Positions 1 to 7,325 of a DNA stretch of 30,349 bases are shown here, piece after piece (position 1 is the first letter of the stretch; the number at the start of each line of letters is the position of its first letter). The notes beneath the pieces were generated by a model. It worked only from the letters and a program-made list of their open reading frames with translations, had not been told where the DNA came from and did no database searches. The stretch lies in the NCBI GenBank assembly GCA_947625315.1, contig CANQOE010000001.1, forward strand, positions 1-30,349, read 5' to 3'. Source of the DNA: an uncultured Bacilli bacterium (GTDB lineage Bacteria > Bacillota_I > Bacilli_A > RF39 > UBA660). Made by a program: the position numbers and the translations under genes.

Positions 1-61
1 TGTTTATTTAATTTGATTTTTATGTTTTTACAATTCATAAAATAAAACAAATAATATAAAT

Positions 62-83
62 AAAAAACCCCGTAAAAACGAGG
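62..83 (-). terminator. Intrinsic terminator of tRNA-Gly
   Basis: Read on the minus strand, CCTCG and CGGGG form a 5-bp stem (one G-T pair) around a short T/A loop, followed by six T. It lies 12 bases past the 3' end of the tRNA gene, so it ends that transcript. The 61 bases before it are AT-rich and show nothing I can call. Confidence 0.75.
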
Positions 84-95
84 AATTAAACAATT

Positions 96-170
96 TGGAG
101 CAAGTAAGCAGATTCGAACTGCCGTCTCAACCTTGGCAAGGTCGCATACTAACCACTGTACTATACCTGC
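96..170 (-). tRNA. trnG: tRNA-Gly (anticodon GCC)
   Basis: A complete cloverleaf reads on the minus strand. The acceptor stem GCAGGTA pairs with TACTTGC with one G-T pair. The anticodon arm is CGACC-TTGCCAA-GGTTG with anticodon GCC, the T arm contains GTTCGAATC, the discriminator base is T, and CCA is encoded. It decodes GGC and GGT. It stands alone between its own promoter (179-207) and terminator (62-83), so it appears to be a single-gene unit. Confidence 0.95.
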
Positions 171-178
171 ACATATTG

Positions 179-207
179 ATAATATCAAAAAGTTGTAAAA
201 AAATCAA
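179..207 (-). promoter_or_regulatory. Promoter of tRNA-Gly
   Basis: On the minus strand TTGATT (202-207) and TATTAT (179-184) are separated by 17 bp. The predicted start falls about 2 bases before the mature 5' end of the tRNA, so the 5' leader would be almost nil. It lies back to back with the ltaS promoter, only 8 bp away. Confidence 0.65.
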
Positions 208-215
208 GCAATAAA

Positions 216-244
216 TTGCAAATTTTTAAATTTTATATTATAAT
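216..244 (+). promoter_or_regulatory. Promoter of the LtaS-like operon
   Basis: TTGCAA (216-221), 17 bp, then a perfect TATAAT (239-244), 24 bases ahead of the start codon. An AGGAAGG ribosome site (254-260) follows. Confidence 0.75.
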
Positions 245-268
245 TGTCTATATAGGAAGGTAATTCTC

Positions 269-2350
269 ATGAAGAAAGTTAAAATAGGCTTAAGAAAATT
301 AAGAAGAAACATTATAGAATATATAGCTACGAATAGATTATTTATCTCTTATGTAATATTAAGTATTATTGGTTTAGTTTTGCTTCGAGGTTTAACTGTT
401 AATAATGCTAACAATTTGGCTACTTTTATTTCCGATTTAGCTTTTGTTTTATTATTCGGAGCTTTTGGGTATATAGTTAAACCGAAAAATAGATTTCGTT
501 ATTTACTTATTGTTTTGATTGTCTTTACTTTAATGGAAGTAATCAATTCTATTTATTATACCTTTTATTATAACTTTGCTTCTTTTGGAGAACTTACCGC
601 GGTAGGGCAAACAGAAGCTGTAACCGAAACTATTTTAGATAAATTAAATGTTTTACATATTATTTATATAATTTTTCCAATTATCTTTTACTTTGTTCAT
701 ATTAAATTAAATAATTCTAGTTATTATGATTTTATAAGTGCTGTAGAAAAAGGCAAAAAGATGTGTATGCAAACATTACTTGTTGGTTGTATATTACTTG
801 CTTATACTTTAGTGATGGCCAGTGGAACCGATTATTCGCGCCTTACTAAGCAGTGGAATAGAGTATACATAGTCAACCGTTTTGGCATAGTGCTCTATCA
901 ATGTAATGATTTAATTCAAACTTTAACACCTAAAATTAGTGCTTTATTTGGTTATGAAGAAGCTCAACAATTATTTATTAAATATTTTACTTCTCCAGAA
1001 AGAGATGAATATCAACAAAAAAATAAATATACCAATATATTAGAAGGAAAAAATATTATCTTTGTCCATATGGAAGGTATGGAAACTTTCTTAATGGATT
1101 TAAAATTTAATAATAAAGAAATTGTTCCAAATCTTAATAAGTTAGCTAATGAAGGGATGTTTTTTAGTAATTTTTATCCTCAAGTAAGTTCGGGAACAAG
1201 TAGTGATACGGAGTTTACATTACTTACAAGTTTAATGCCCGCGGCTAGTGGAATAGTTTTTACTAGTTATGGAGATAGAGATTATGTAACTTTAGCTAAA
1301 TTATTAAAAGCTAAAGGCTATTATACATTTAGTATGCATGGTAATTATTCTTCAATGTGGAATAGATATAATGTGCATCCAAATTTAGGTTATCAAGATA
1401 TGTATTTTGAAGATAAATTTACGTATAATCGCGATAAGTGTGATGATAAAAATGATGCTACGAATTTAGAATGTATTAATTTAGGAATATCAGATAAATT
1501 ATTCTTTAAAGAAGCAATGCCAATGTTAGAAAAAATTGAACAAGATAATAAAAATTATATGGGGACAGTTATTACGCTTTCTAATCATGCGGCTTTTGAA
1601 TATTTAAATAAATATGGGGAATTTGATTTATCAACAACTTATCAAGATTGTACTAGTGGTTCATGTGAAAGTGTAACAACTAATTATTTACAAAATTCCG
1701 AAGTAGGGCATTATATGTTAAGTGCGCATTATGCTGATGAAGCTCTAGGAGAATTTTTAGGATATATAAAAGATTCTGATTATTTTAACGATACGGTATT
1801 TGTCTTTTATGGTGATCATGATGTTAAATTAAGTCGTTCCGAAAAAAATTATTTATATAATTATGATTATAAAACGGGAGAAGTTAAAGAAGAAGATGAC
1901 CCTACATATCAAGAATATGATTATTATGACCATGAATTAAATAAAAAGACACCTTTAATTATTTGGACAAAAAATAAAGAACTTAAAAAAACATTTAAAG
2001 GGGAAGTAAATTATGTAATGGGTATGTATGATGTTTTACCAACTTTAGGCAATATGTTAAATATTCATAATGAATATGCTTTAGGTCATGATGTATTTAA
2101 TATTAAAAATGATAATTATGTAATATTTCCTAATGGTAATATTTTAACTAATTTAATTTATTATAATAATTCTTCGGGACAATATAAAGTCTTAAAAGAT
2201 GGAGCAGAAATAGCTAGTGATTATATTCCGAATTTAACTCAAAAAAGTGAAGCTTTACTAGAAGTTTCTAATGCTATAGTTGTTCATGATTTGATTAAAG
2301 AAGCAGGAGATACATTACAAGCAATAAAAGGAAATGGGGTAAATGACTAA
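269..2350 (+). CDS. ltaS: LtaS-like phosphoglycerol transferase (LTA synthase family)
   Basis: Likely polymerises glycerol phosphate from phosphatidylglycerol into lipoteichoic acid on the outer face of the membrane. Residues 1-200 hold about five hydrophobic segments. An extracellular sulfatase-fold domain follows from about residue 258. Expected active-site elements are visible: E269 in HMEGMETF (metal ligand), the nucleophile block SGTSSDTEF at 308-316, MHGN, SNHAAF and YGDHD. In S. aureus LtaS the nucleophile is the Thr of GKTSD. Here the aligned residue is S311 and the preceding residue is T310, so a Ser may be the nucleophile. At 693 residues it is slightly longer than typical LtaS (about 650). 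Its stop overlaps the next start by one base (TAATG), so it leads a three-gene operon. The family call is secure; the exact product (LTA or another phosphoglycerol polymer) is inference. Confidence 0.88.
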   Translation: MKKVKIGLRKLRRNIIEYIATNRLFISYVILSIIGLVLLRGLTVNNANNLATFISDLAFVLLFGAFGYIVKPKNRFRYLLIVLIVFTLMEVINSIYYTFYYNFASFGELTAVGQTEAVTETILDKLNVLHIIYIIFPIIFYFVHIKLNNSSYYDFISAVEKGKKMCMQTLLVGCILLAYTLVMASGTDYSRLTKQWNRVYIVNRFGIVLYQCNDLIQTLTPKISALFGYEEAQQLFIKYFTSPERDEYQQKNKYTNILEGKNIIFVHMEGMETFLMDLKFNNKEIVPNLNKLANEGMFFSNFYPQVSSGTSSDTEFTLLTSLMPAASGIVFTSYGDRDYVTLAKLLKAKGYYTFSMHGNYSSMWNRYNVHPNLGYQDMYFEDKFTYNRDKCDDKNDATNLECINLGISDKLFFKEAMPMLEKIEQDNKNYMGTVITLSNHAAFEYLNKYGEFDLSTTYQDCTSGSCESVTTNYLQNSEVGHYMLSAHYADEALGEFLGYIKDSDYFNDTVFVFYGDHDVKLSRSEKNYLYNYDYKTGEVKEEDDPTYQEYDYYDHELNKKTPLIIWTKNKELKKTFKGEVNYVMGMYDVLPTLGNMLNIHNEYALGHDVFNIKNDNYVIFPNGNILTNLIYYNNSSGQYKVLKDGAEIASDYIPNLTQKSEALLEVSNAIVVHDLIKEAGDTLQAIKGNGVND

Positions 2351-2982
2351 TGCGAAAAAGATATAAATTTTTTATGACTATAATTATAATATTATTAGCA
2401 AGTTGTGCCTTATTAGGACTTTTAAGTGTTTTTAATAATAAAAAACCTAAGGAAGCTACACCAAGTGTAGTTATTAATAATATTGAAGAATTTGGTTATA
2501 ATTTAGAAGATAGAGATACTAAATATATGCAAGAAATATTTAGAGAATTGCAAGATATTTTAAAAAATGAAGAAATAGATTATCAAGAATATGCCCAAAT
2601 TTTAACTAAATTATTTATAACGGATTTTTATACTTTAAATAATAAAGTTAATAAGTATGATATAGGGGGAGAAGAATATATATTAAGTAGCAGTAAAGAA
2701 AGTTTTAGATTAAAAGCAATGGATACAATATATAAAGACATTATTGATAATACTTATAAGGATAGACGGCAAGATTTACCAGAAGTTTCTAATGTGGAAA
2801 TTAAAAATATTGAAGAAACAACTTTAAAAGTAGATAAAGAAGAAATAAATGTCTATAAAGTAGAAGTTAATATTGATTATCAAGAAGATTTGGGATATGA
2901 TAATAAAGGAACTATTTATTTAACTAAAGTTGATAAAAAATTAGAAATAGTGAGGTTTGAACCAACAATAGAAGAGGAGTAA
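2350..2982 (+). CDS. Membrane-anchored extracytoplasmic protein, unknown function
   Basis: I do not recognise a named family. Residues 1-6 are basic, 7-29 form a hydrophobic segment, and LASC at 16-19 fits a lipobox. It is therefore either a lipoprotein attached at C19 or a protein held by an N-terminal helix. The remaining ~180 residues are hydrophilic, alternating a helical first half (about 45-140) with a strand-rich last 60 residues that carry the motif pattern of a small alpha/beta fold resembling NTF2-like domains (weak inference). It is translationally coupled to the LtaS-like gene by a one-base overlap and is followed 4 bases later by the next gene. Co-expression suggests a surface or teichoic-acid-related role, without direct support. 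Confidence 0.75.
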   Translation: MRKRYKFFMTIIIILLASCALLGLLSVFNNKKPKEATPSVVINNIEEFGYNLEDRDTKYMQEIFRELQDILKNEEIDYQEYAQILTKLFITDFYTLNNKVNKYDIGGEEYILSSSKESFRLKAMDTIYKDIIDNTYKDRRQDLPEVSNVEIKNIEETTLKVDKEEINVYKVEVNIDYQEDLGYDNKGTIYLTKVDKKLEIVRFEPTIEEE

Positions 2983-2986
2983 AAAA

Positions 2987-3460
2987 ATGCGAAGTTTTGA
3001 TAGTGTAGATATATTTTTCATAATTATTATATGTTTATATTTTATTGTATTAGGTTTATTAATTTTTGGGTTATTTTTTAATAAAACTAAAAATAAAATA
3101 AATGAATATAAAGCTGATAAAAAGAAGGTTTCAAAAGTAGTTATTAAAAATAGCGAAAGTAAAAACAATGGTTCTCAAATAGTTTCTAAAAAAGATGAAA
3201 GTAATAAAAATAAGAAGGAAATATTACAAAAAGAAACCGAATTATTAAAAGCTTATAAAGATTTAAAACAAAAAGAAAATATTAAAAAAGAAGAAGAAAA
3301 GAAAAATACTTCTAAACCTAATATTAAGAAAAAGAGTAATAATACTTCTAATAAGAAAAAGACTAGCACGAGCAAAACTACGTCAAATAAGAAAAAAACT
3401 AATTCTAAAAAGCGAAAAACTAGTAGTAACAAAAAGAAAGGAAACTCTAAAAAAAGATAG
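2987..3460 (+). CDS. Single-pass membrane protein with Lys/Ser/Asn-rich tail
   Basis: A protein of 157 residues with one hydrophobic segment at about residues 8-30, then an increasingly basic, low-complexity cytoplasmic tail. From about residue 105 the tail is almost only K, S, T, N and R, with repeated KKKT, NKKK and TSKT-like units. No family is recognised. Such tails often bind nucleic acid or acidic polymers, but this is inference. It is the last gene of the ltaS operon: the ribosome site GAAGAGGAG lies within the end of the preceding gene, and the operon terminator overlaps the last codons. The tail composition partly mirrors the AT-rich codon pool, so its length may drift between relatives. 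Confidence 0.7.
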   Translation: MRSFDSVDIFFIIIICLYFIVLGLLIFGLFFNKTKNKINEYKADKKKVSKVVIKNSESKNNGSQIVSKKDESNKNKKEILQKETELLKAYKDLKQKENIKKEEEKKNTSKPNIKKKSNNTSNKKKTSTSKTTSNKKKTNSKKRKTSSNKKKGNSKKR

Positions 3461-3471
3461 TTTCTTTTTTT
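3441..3471 (+). terminator. Terminator of the LtaS-like operon
   Basis: GAAACT (3441-3446) pairs with AGTTTC (3459-3464) around an A-rich loop, followed by a run of T to 3471. The left arm lies inside the last codons of the upstream gene and the stop codon is within the hairpin. Confidence 0.7.
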
Positions 3472-3484
3472 ATGGGCTTTAGTT

Positions 3485-3513
3485 TAGACTAAAATAAATG
3501 ATGAACATAATAT
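3485..3513 (+). promoter_or_regulatory. Possible promoter of cotJ operon
   Basis: TAGACT (3485-3490), 17 bp, TAATAT (3508-3513) is the best sigma-A-type match but is weaker than the other promoters here. A 6-bp inverted repeat, TTTAGT (3478-3483) with ACTAAA (3488-3493), overlaps it. Because the genes are spore-coat genes, a sporulation sigma factor may be used instead; the sequence CATAATAT at 3506-3513 would be the candidate -10. I cannot decide between these. Confidence 0.35.
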
Positions 3514-3532
3514 ACTTTAGGAGGTTTTTAAA

Positions 3533-3967
3533 GTGTTATTTGAAACAAATGGAATGGATGAAAATATTTCTTTATTTATAAGTGATATTTTTGGTCGCGA
3601 AAATAAAGATATTTTAAGTCCTAAAGAAGGCTTTTTAAGAGGAAATATGTTTGCTAGTGAATATAAACCTTATAAGAATTTAACTTATTTACCCCTTAAA
3701 GCTAAAAGCGAAAGAGAAGAAATGTTATATGAGATTATGGCTTTAGATTTTGCAATTAATGATTTAAATTTATATTTAGATTTACATCCTGATAATAAAG
3801 AAGTATTTGCAATGTTTAAAGGTTACGTTGAAGAACATAAAAAACAAGTCAAAGAATATTCCAAAATTTATGGACCTTTAACTTTAAATAAAACTGTTGG
3901 TTCAAAATTTAATTGGATTGATTCTCCTTGGCCTTGGGATAATTTAGGAGGTAGTATGTATGTTTAA
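3533..3967 (+). CDS. cotJB: Spore coat protein CotJB with an N-terminal CotJA-like segment
   Basis: Component of the CotJ spore-coat complex. The GTG start is set by AGGAGG at 3519-3524, eight bases upstream. Residues about 55-144 are a clear CotJB domain: EMLYEIMALDF, LYLDLHPDN, EYSKIYGPLT and the C-terminal SPWPW. The first ~50 residues are extra for CotJB, which is normally about 85-95 residues long. They contain SPKEGFLRGNMF followed by YKPY, matching the C-terminal signature of CotJA (SPxEAL..G.LW...Y.PY). In Bacillus, cotJA is a separate gene before cotJB, and no separate cotJA is seen here. I read this as a CotJA tail fused to CotJB. It overlaps cotJC by 8 bases. Confidence 0.88.
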   Translation: MLFETNGMDENISLFISDIFGRENKDILSPKEGFLRGNMFASEYKPYKNLTYLPLKAKSEREEMLYEIMALDFAINDLNLYLDLHPDNKEVFAMFKGYVEEHKKQVKEYSKIYGPLTLNKTVGSKFNWIDSPWPWDNLGGSMYV

Positions 3968-4517
3968 ATATGTCAAACACACTAATTTTCCTGTAAATAT
4001 TCGCAAAAAAGATTTAAGAATGGCTAAATATTTAGTTACTCAATTTGGAGGTTCAAATGGGGAATTAGCCGCGGCTTTACGTTATTTTTCGCAAAAGTTT
4101 AATATGCCTGATGATTATGGAAAAGCGCTACTTAATGATATAGCTACAGAAGAATTAGGACATTGTGAAATGATTGCGACGATGGTTCATCAATTAACGA
4201 AAGATGCAACTAAAAAAGAAATGGAAGAAGCTGGACTTGGTTCGCATTATGCAGAACATGGAAAAGGTGTATATCCAACAGATGCGAATGGTGTACCATT
4301 TACTGTTACTTATTTTGCTGTTACGGGTGATGTTTTAGCAGATATTTCTGAAGATATGGCAGCCGAACAAAAAGCAAGAGCAGTTTATGAAAATTTAATT
4401 GATTTAACTGAAGATGAAGATGTTTTAAGAGTATTATTATTTTTAAGACAAAGAGAAGTAGTCCATTTTAATCGTTTTAAAGAATTGTATGAATATTATC
4501 AAAAGAAAGGTTATTAA
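3960..4517 (+). CDS. cotJC: Spore coat protein CotJC, manganese-catalase family
   Basis: A 185-residue ferritin-like four-helix protein of the manganese catalase family, found in the spore coat and possibly protecting against peroxide. The di-manganese ligands expected from this family are all present: E35 (NGELAAALRYF), E65 and H68 (TEELGHCEM), E136 (MAAEQKAR) and H169 (REVVHFNRF). It may therefore be catalytically competent. AGGAGG lies at 3946-3951, inside cotJB, with ideal spacing to this ATG. The length is normal for CotJC. An intrinsic terminator begins at its stop codon, making cotJB-cotJC a two-gene unit. Confidence 0.93.
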   Translation: MFKYVKHTNFPVNIRKKDLRMAKYLVTQFGGSNGELAAALRYFSQKFNMPDDYGKALLNDIATEELGHCEMIATMVHQLTKDATKKEMEEAGLGSHYAEHGKGVYPTDANGVPFTVTYFAVTGDVLADISEDMAAEQKARAVYENLIDLTEDEDVLRVLLFLRQREVVHFNRFKELYEYYQKKGY

Positions 4518-4536
4518 GAGGCATTGCCTCTTTTTT
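4516..4536 (+). terminator. Terminator of cotJB-cotJC
   Basis: A perfect 7-bp stem AAGAGGC/GCCTCTT with a 3-base loop and a T run to 4536. It starts at the cotJC stop codon and ends 3 bp before the -35 box of thiI. Confidence 0.9.
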
Positions 4537-4538
4537 AC

Positions 4539-4567
4539 TTTACAAAATTTTTAATCTTTAGTATAAT
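4539..4567 (+). promoter_or_regulatory. Promoter of thiI
   Basis: TTTACA (4539-4544), 17 bp, perfect TATAAT (4562-4567). The predicted transcription start (about 4573-4575) coincides with the first possible start codon, so the transcript would have no leader. Confidence 0.8.
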
Positions 4568-4573
4568 TGGTTT

Positions 4574-5761
4574 GTGATGTTTATGAAACAAGTTATTATA
4601 ATTAAATATGGGGAATTATCAACAAAAAAAGATAATATAAACTTTTTTTTAAAACAATTAAAAGATAATATTGTTAAAGTATTAGATGAGAATAGTCAAA
4701 TAGATTATGATAAGGGTAGAATGTTAATCTATACTTTAAATATTGAAGATACACTAAAAAAACTTCAAAAAGTATTTGGAATACACGAAATTAATGTTGG
4801 TTATGTAATAGATAGTTTAGATTTTGAAGAAATCTTTAAAAAAGTGTTAGATTTATTAAAAGAAAAAGAATTTAAAACTTTTAAAGTAGAAAGTAAAAGA
4901 AGTAATAAAAAAATTGAAAAAACTAGTGTTGAATTAAGTAGAAGTTTGGGAGCTTTTATTTTAAAAAATCTAAAAGATATAAAAGTAGATGTGCATAATC
5001 CGGATTTAATGATTAATGTTGAATATCGGCTAAATAATACCATTGTTTATTTTGAAAAAGTTAAAGGATTAGGAGGATATCCCGTTGGTACTTTAGGTAA
5101 AGGTTTACTTATGTTAAGTGGAGGAATTGATTCGCCTGTAGCCGGGTTCTTAACGATTAAAAGAGGCGTAAAGTTAGAAGCTATATATTTTGAAAGTCCA
5201 CCTCATACAAGTGAAAATGCGAAAGATAAAGTAAAAGAATTAGCTAAAAAATTAAGTGTTTATAATAATGATATTGTCCTTCATGTTATTAATTTTACGA
5301 AAATTCAAGAAGCAATATATAAAAATATTAATCATGAATATTTAATTACAATTATGCGACGAATGATGTATCGCATTAGTGCTATCGTGGCTAGTCGCCG
5401 AAATTGTCGAATTTTAGTTAATGGGGAATCTATTGGGCAAGTAGCTAGTCAAACTCTAAGTAGTATGGCCTCAATAAATGAAGTTGTAAGAATGCCGGTT
5501 ATTAGACCTTTAGCGTGTTTTGATAAATTAGATATTATTGAGATAGCTAAAAAAATTGATACTTATAATACTTCTATTTTACCATATGAAGATTGTTGTA
5601 CGATATTTGTTCCCAAACATCCAGTGATTAATCCTAGCACGCAAAAATGTCAAGAATATGAAAAGTTAATAAACTGGGAAGATTTAATTTATGAAGCAGT
5701 TAAAAATGCCGAAGTTATTAAAATAAGTAATAATACTAAAGAATATAATGATTTATTATAA
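4574..5761 (+). CDS. thiI: ThiI, tRNA 4-thiouridine sulfurtransferase
   Basis: Adenylates U8 of tRNA and receives sulfur to make 4-thiouridine; in many bacteria it also serves thiamine thiazole synthesis. Residues 1-60 are the ferredoxin-like domain with KYGELSTK. A THUMP domain follows to about 165, then a PP-loop ATPase domain with SGGIDSPV starting at 182, GESIGQVASQT, and EDCCTIFVPKHP with Cys 341/342 near the catalytic cysteine position. The C-terminal rhodanese domain of E. coli ThiI is absent, as in most Firmicutes (395 versus 482 residues). Possible starts are GTG 4574, ATG 4577 and ATG 4583. No Shine-Dalgarno precedes any of them and the promoter sits immediately upstream, so translation may be leaderless. 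Its 3' end overlaps the opposing helicase gene by 3 bases. Confidence 0.93.
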   Translation: MMFMKQVIIIKYGELSTKKDNINFFLKQLKDNIVKVLDENSQIDYDKGRMLIYTLNIEDTLKKLQKVFGIHEINVGYVIDSLDFEEIFKKVLDLLKEKEFKTFKVESKRSNKKIEKTSVELSRSLGAFILKNLKDIKVDVHNPDLMINVEYRLNNTIVYFEKVKGLGGYPVGTLGKGLLMLSGGIDSPVAGFLTIKRGVKLEAIYFESPPHTSENAKDKVKELAKKLSVYNNDIVLHVINFTKIQEAIYKNINHEYLITIMRRMMYRISAIVASRRNCRILVNGESIGQVASQTLSSMASINEVVRMPVIRPLACFDKLDIIEIAKKIDTYNTSILPYEDCCTIFVPKHPVINPSTQKCQEYEKLINWEDLIYEAVKNAEVIKISNNTKEYNDLL

Positions 5762-7195
5762 ATTGTAAATATCTAAATATTTTTTATATTTTTTAATTAA
5801 TTCCTTAATGAATATTGAGGGATTTTTTTTAGCAACTAGTAAATAACATTTATTTTTAGTACGTGTTAAAGCTACATAGAATAGGCGACGTTCTTCTTCA
5901 TAGGGATATATATCTTTTTTAATAATATATTTTAAAATATGTTCATCTTTAATTTTAGAGGGAAGAGAATTTTGTTCATTTGTTAAATTGATAATTAAAA
6001 TATTATCTTCTTCTAAACCTTTTGATTTATGAATAGTTTTAAAATATATATGGTAATTTTTATATTTAAGAGAATTATTATGTACTTCTTGATGCGAAAT
6101 ATAATCATAGATATCATTATTATTGCGAGCTAAAATCATAAGGTTTGGTTCATTAATCATCTCTAATGCTTTAAAAAGCGCGGTATGTATATTTTGATAG
6201 TAAAGAATTGTTAAGGGTTTTTTTATATTTTTTGAGGAAGTTAAAGTCTTTTTTATTTGGCGAGGATTAGCCATGATGAAAGAACCAGCAATATTTATTA
6301 ATTCTTGACTATTGCGATAAGTGTTGGTTAAATATAGAGTTTGGGCAGGTTTAAAGTTTTGAGAAAAATCTAAAAAACTACTTAAATCACAACCTGAAAA
6401 ACGATAAATGGATTGAAAATCATCACCTACAACAGTCAAATATGCATGGGTTTTATGAATTATTTCTTTAACTAAATTTTCTCTTACAGGAGATGTGTCT
6501 TGATATTCATCAATAATAATATATTTATACTTATGGTTAATTCCTTTATTTTTAACTAAGGAAGTAGCTAGATAAATCATATCATCAAAATCAATAATAT
6601 TTTGGGATTTTTTTTCTAAAAGATACATTTCATAAATTTTTTTAATTATTAAAAGATGAGGTATATCTTTTTTAGAAGCTTTATTTATTAACTTATTAAA
6701 ATAAGATTGGTCATAATAAGTTGATATGTATAATCTAATAAAACGCGCAATAGTTTTTTTATAATTTTTAAAGTTAAGGTTTGTTAAATAATTTTTGGTT
6801 AAAAAATATTTTTGAAAATAAAAAGAGGGAGGTAGGGCCGAAAATATTTCTTCGATTAGATAGTCGAGTAAATCAGCTTCGGCAATATGATAAGAGATAT
6901 GATGGGATTTAATTATTTCTAAAGCTAATTTATGAAAAGTATAAACTTTATTGGGTTGGTTTAATTCGGTTTTGATTTTATTTTCTAAACTATTCGCGGC
7001 ATCATTAGTGAAAGTAATACATAAGATATCTTCTAATTTAATATTTTTAACCGTAACTAAATATTTAATTTTACCGACCATAGTTAAACTTTTACCCGAA
7101 CCAGCCCCGGCTACAATAATGGAATTAGTATTCGTGGTCATCGCGGCTTTTGTTTGTTCTTTATCAAGTGTGTGGCCTAAAACTTCTAGTTGCAT
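5756..7195 (-). CDS. Short UvrD/Rep-type superfamily 1 DNA helicase
   Basis: ATP-driven 3'-5' DNA translocase or helicase of the UvrD/Rep/HelIV group. Motifs in order: AGAGSGKS (I, about 29-36), TFTNDAANSLE (Ia, about 61-71), IDEYQDTSP (II, about 228-236), VVGDDFQSIYRFSG (III), TNTYRNSQE (IV), TIHKSKGLE (V), EERRLFYVALTRTK (VI). At 479 residues it is much shorter than PcrA/UvrD (about 720). The deficit lies mainly in the 2B region between motifs IV and V (about 90 residues here). The wording of motif III recalls helicase IV. AGGAGG (7200-7205) sets the ATG start. It converges on thiI and is divergent from the next gene. A repair or plasmid-type role is not decidable; a reduced chromosomal repair helicase is the simplest reading. 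Confidence 0.85.
   Translation of the reverse strand: MQLEVLGHTLDKEQTKAAMTTNTNSIIVAGAGSGKSLTMVGKIKYLVTVKNIKLEDILCITFTNDAANSLENKIKTELNQPNKVYTFHKLALEIIKSHHISYHIAEADLLDYLIEEIFSALPPSFYFQKYFLTKNYLTNLNFKNYKKTIARFIRLYISTYYDQSYFNKLINKASKKDIPHLLIIKKIYEMYLLEKKSQNIIDFDDMIYLATSLVKNKGINHKYKYIIIDEYQDTSPVRENLVKEIIHKTHAYLTVVGDDFQSIYRFSGCDLSSFLDFSQNFKPAQTLYLTNTYRNSQELINIAGSFIMANPRQIKKTLTSSKNIKKPLTILYYQNIHTALFKALEMINEPNLMILARNNNDIYDYISHQEVHNNSLKYKNYHIYFKTIHKSKGLEEDNILIINLTNEQNSLPSKIKDEHILKYIIKKDIYPYEEERRLFYVALTRTKNKCYLLVAKKNPSIFIKELIKKYKKYLDIYNL
5767..5785 (+). terminator. Weak AT-only terminator after thiI
   Basis: AAATAT and ATATTT form a 6-bp A-T stem with a 4-base loop, followed by a short T run. It lies inside the end of the opposing helicase gene. 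With only A-T pairs it may not be efficient. Confidence 0.3.
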
Positions 7196-7215
7196 AAAAC
7201 CTCCTGTATAGCTTT

Positions 7216-7244
7216 ATTGTATCTTAAAAAAGGGAATAATGCAA
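7216..7244 (-). promoter_or_regulatory. Promoter of the UvrD-like helicase
   Basis: On the minus strand TTGCAT (7239-7244), 17 bp, TACAAT (7216-7221). The gene's AGGAGG site follows 10 bases later. Confidence 0.7.
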
Positions 7245-7264
7245 GGAAAAGTTTAGATAGTTAC

Positions 7265-7293
7265 TTGTAAAATAAATTTCTGTATGATAAAAT
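7265..7293 (+). promoter_or_regulatory. Promoter of the 7326 gene
   Basis: TTGTAA (7265-7270), 17 bp, TAAAAT (7288-7293). A purine-rich ribosome site (AAAGGAGA) lies about 10 bases before ATG 7326. It is divergent from the helicase promoter. Confidence 0.6.
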
Positions 7294-7325
7294 AGAAATG
7301 TTTTTATAAAAAAGGAGATAGCAAT

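Noticed and set aside
2941..3168. 75-residue hydrophobic minus-strand frame
   Set aside because: It is the complement of a real membrane protein and its neighbour, with no ribosome site or promoter.
4540..4582. TPP riboswitch before thiI
   Set aside because: Only a few bases separate the promoter from the start codon, so no riboswitch can be present.
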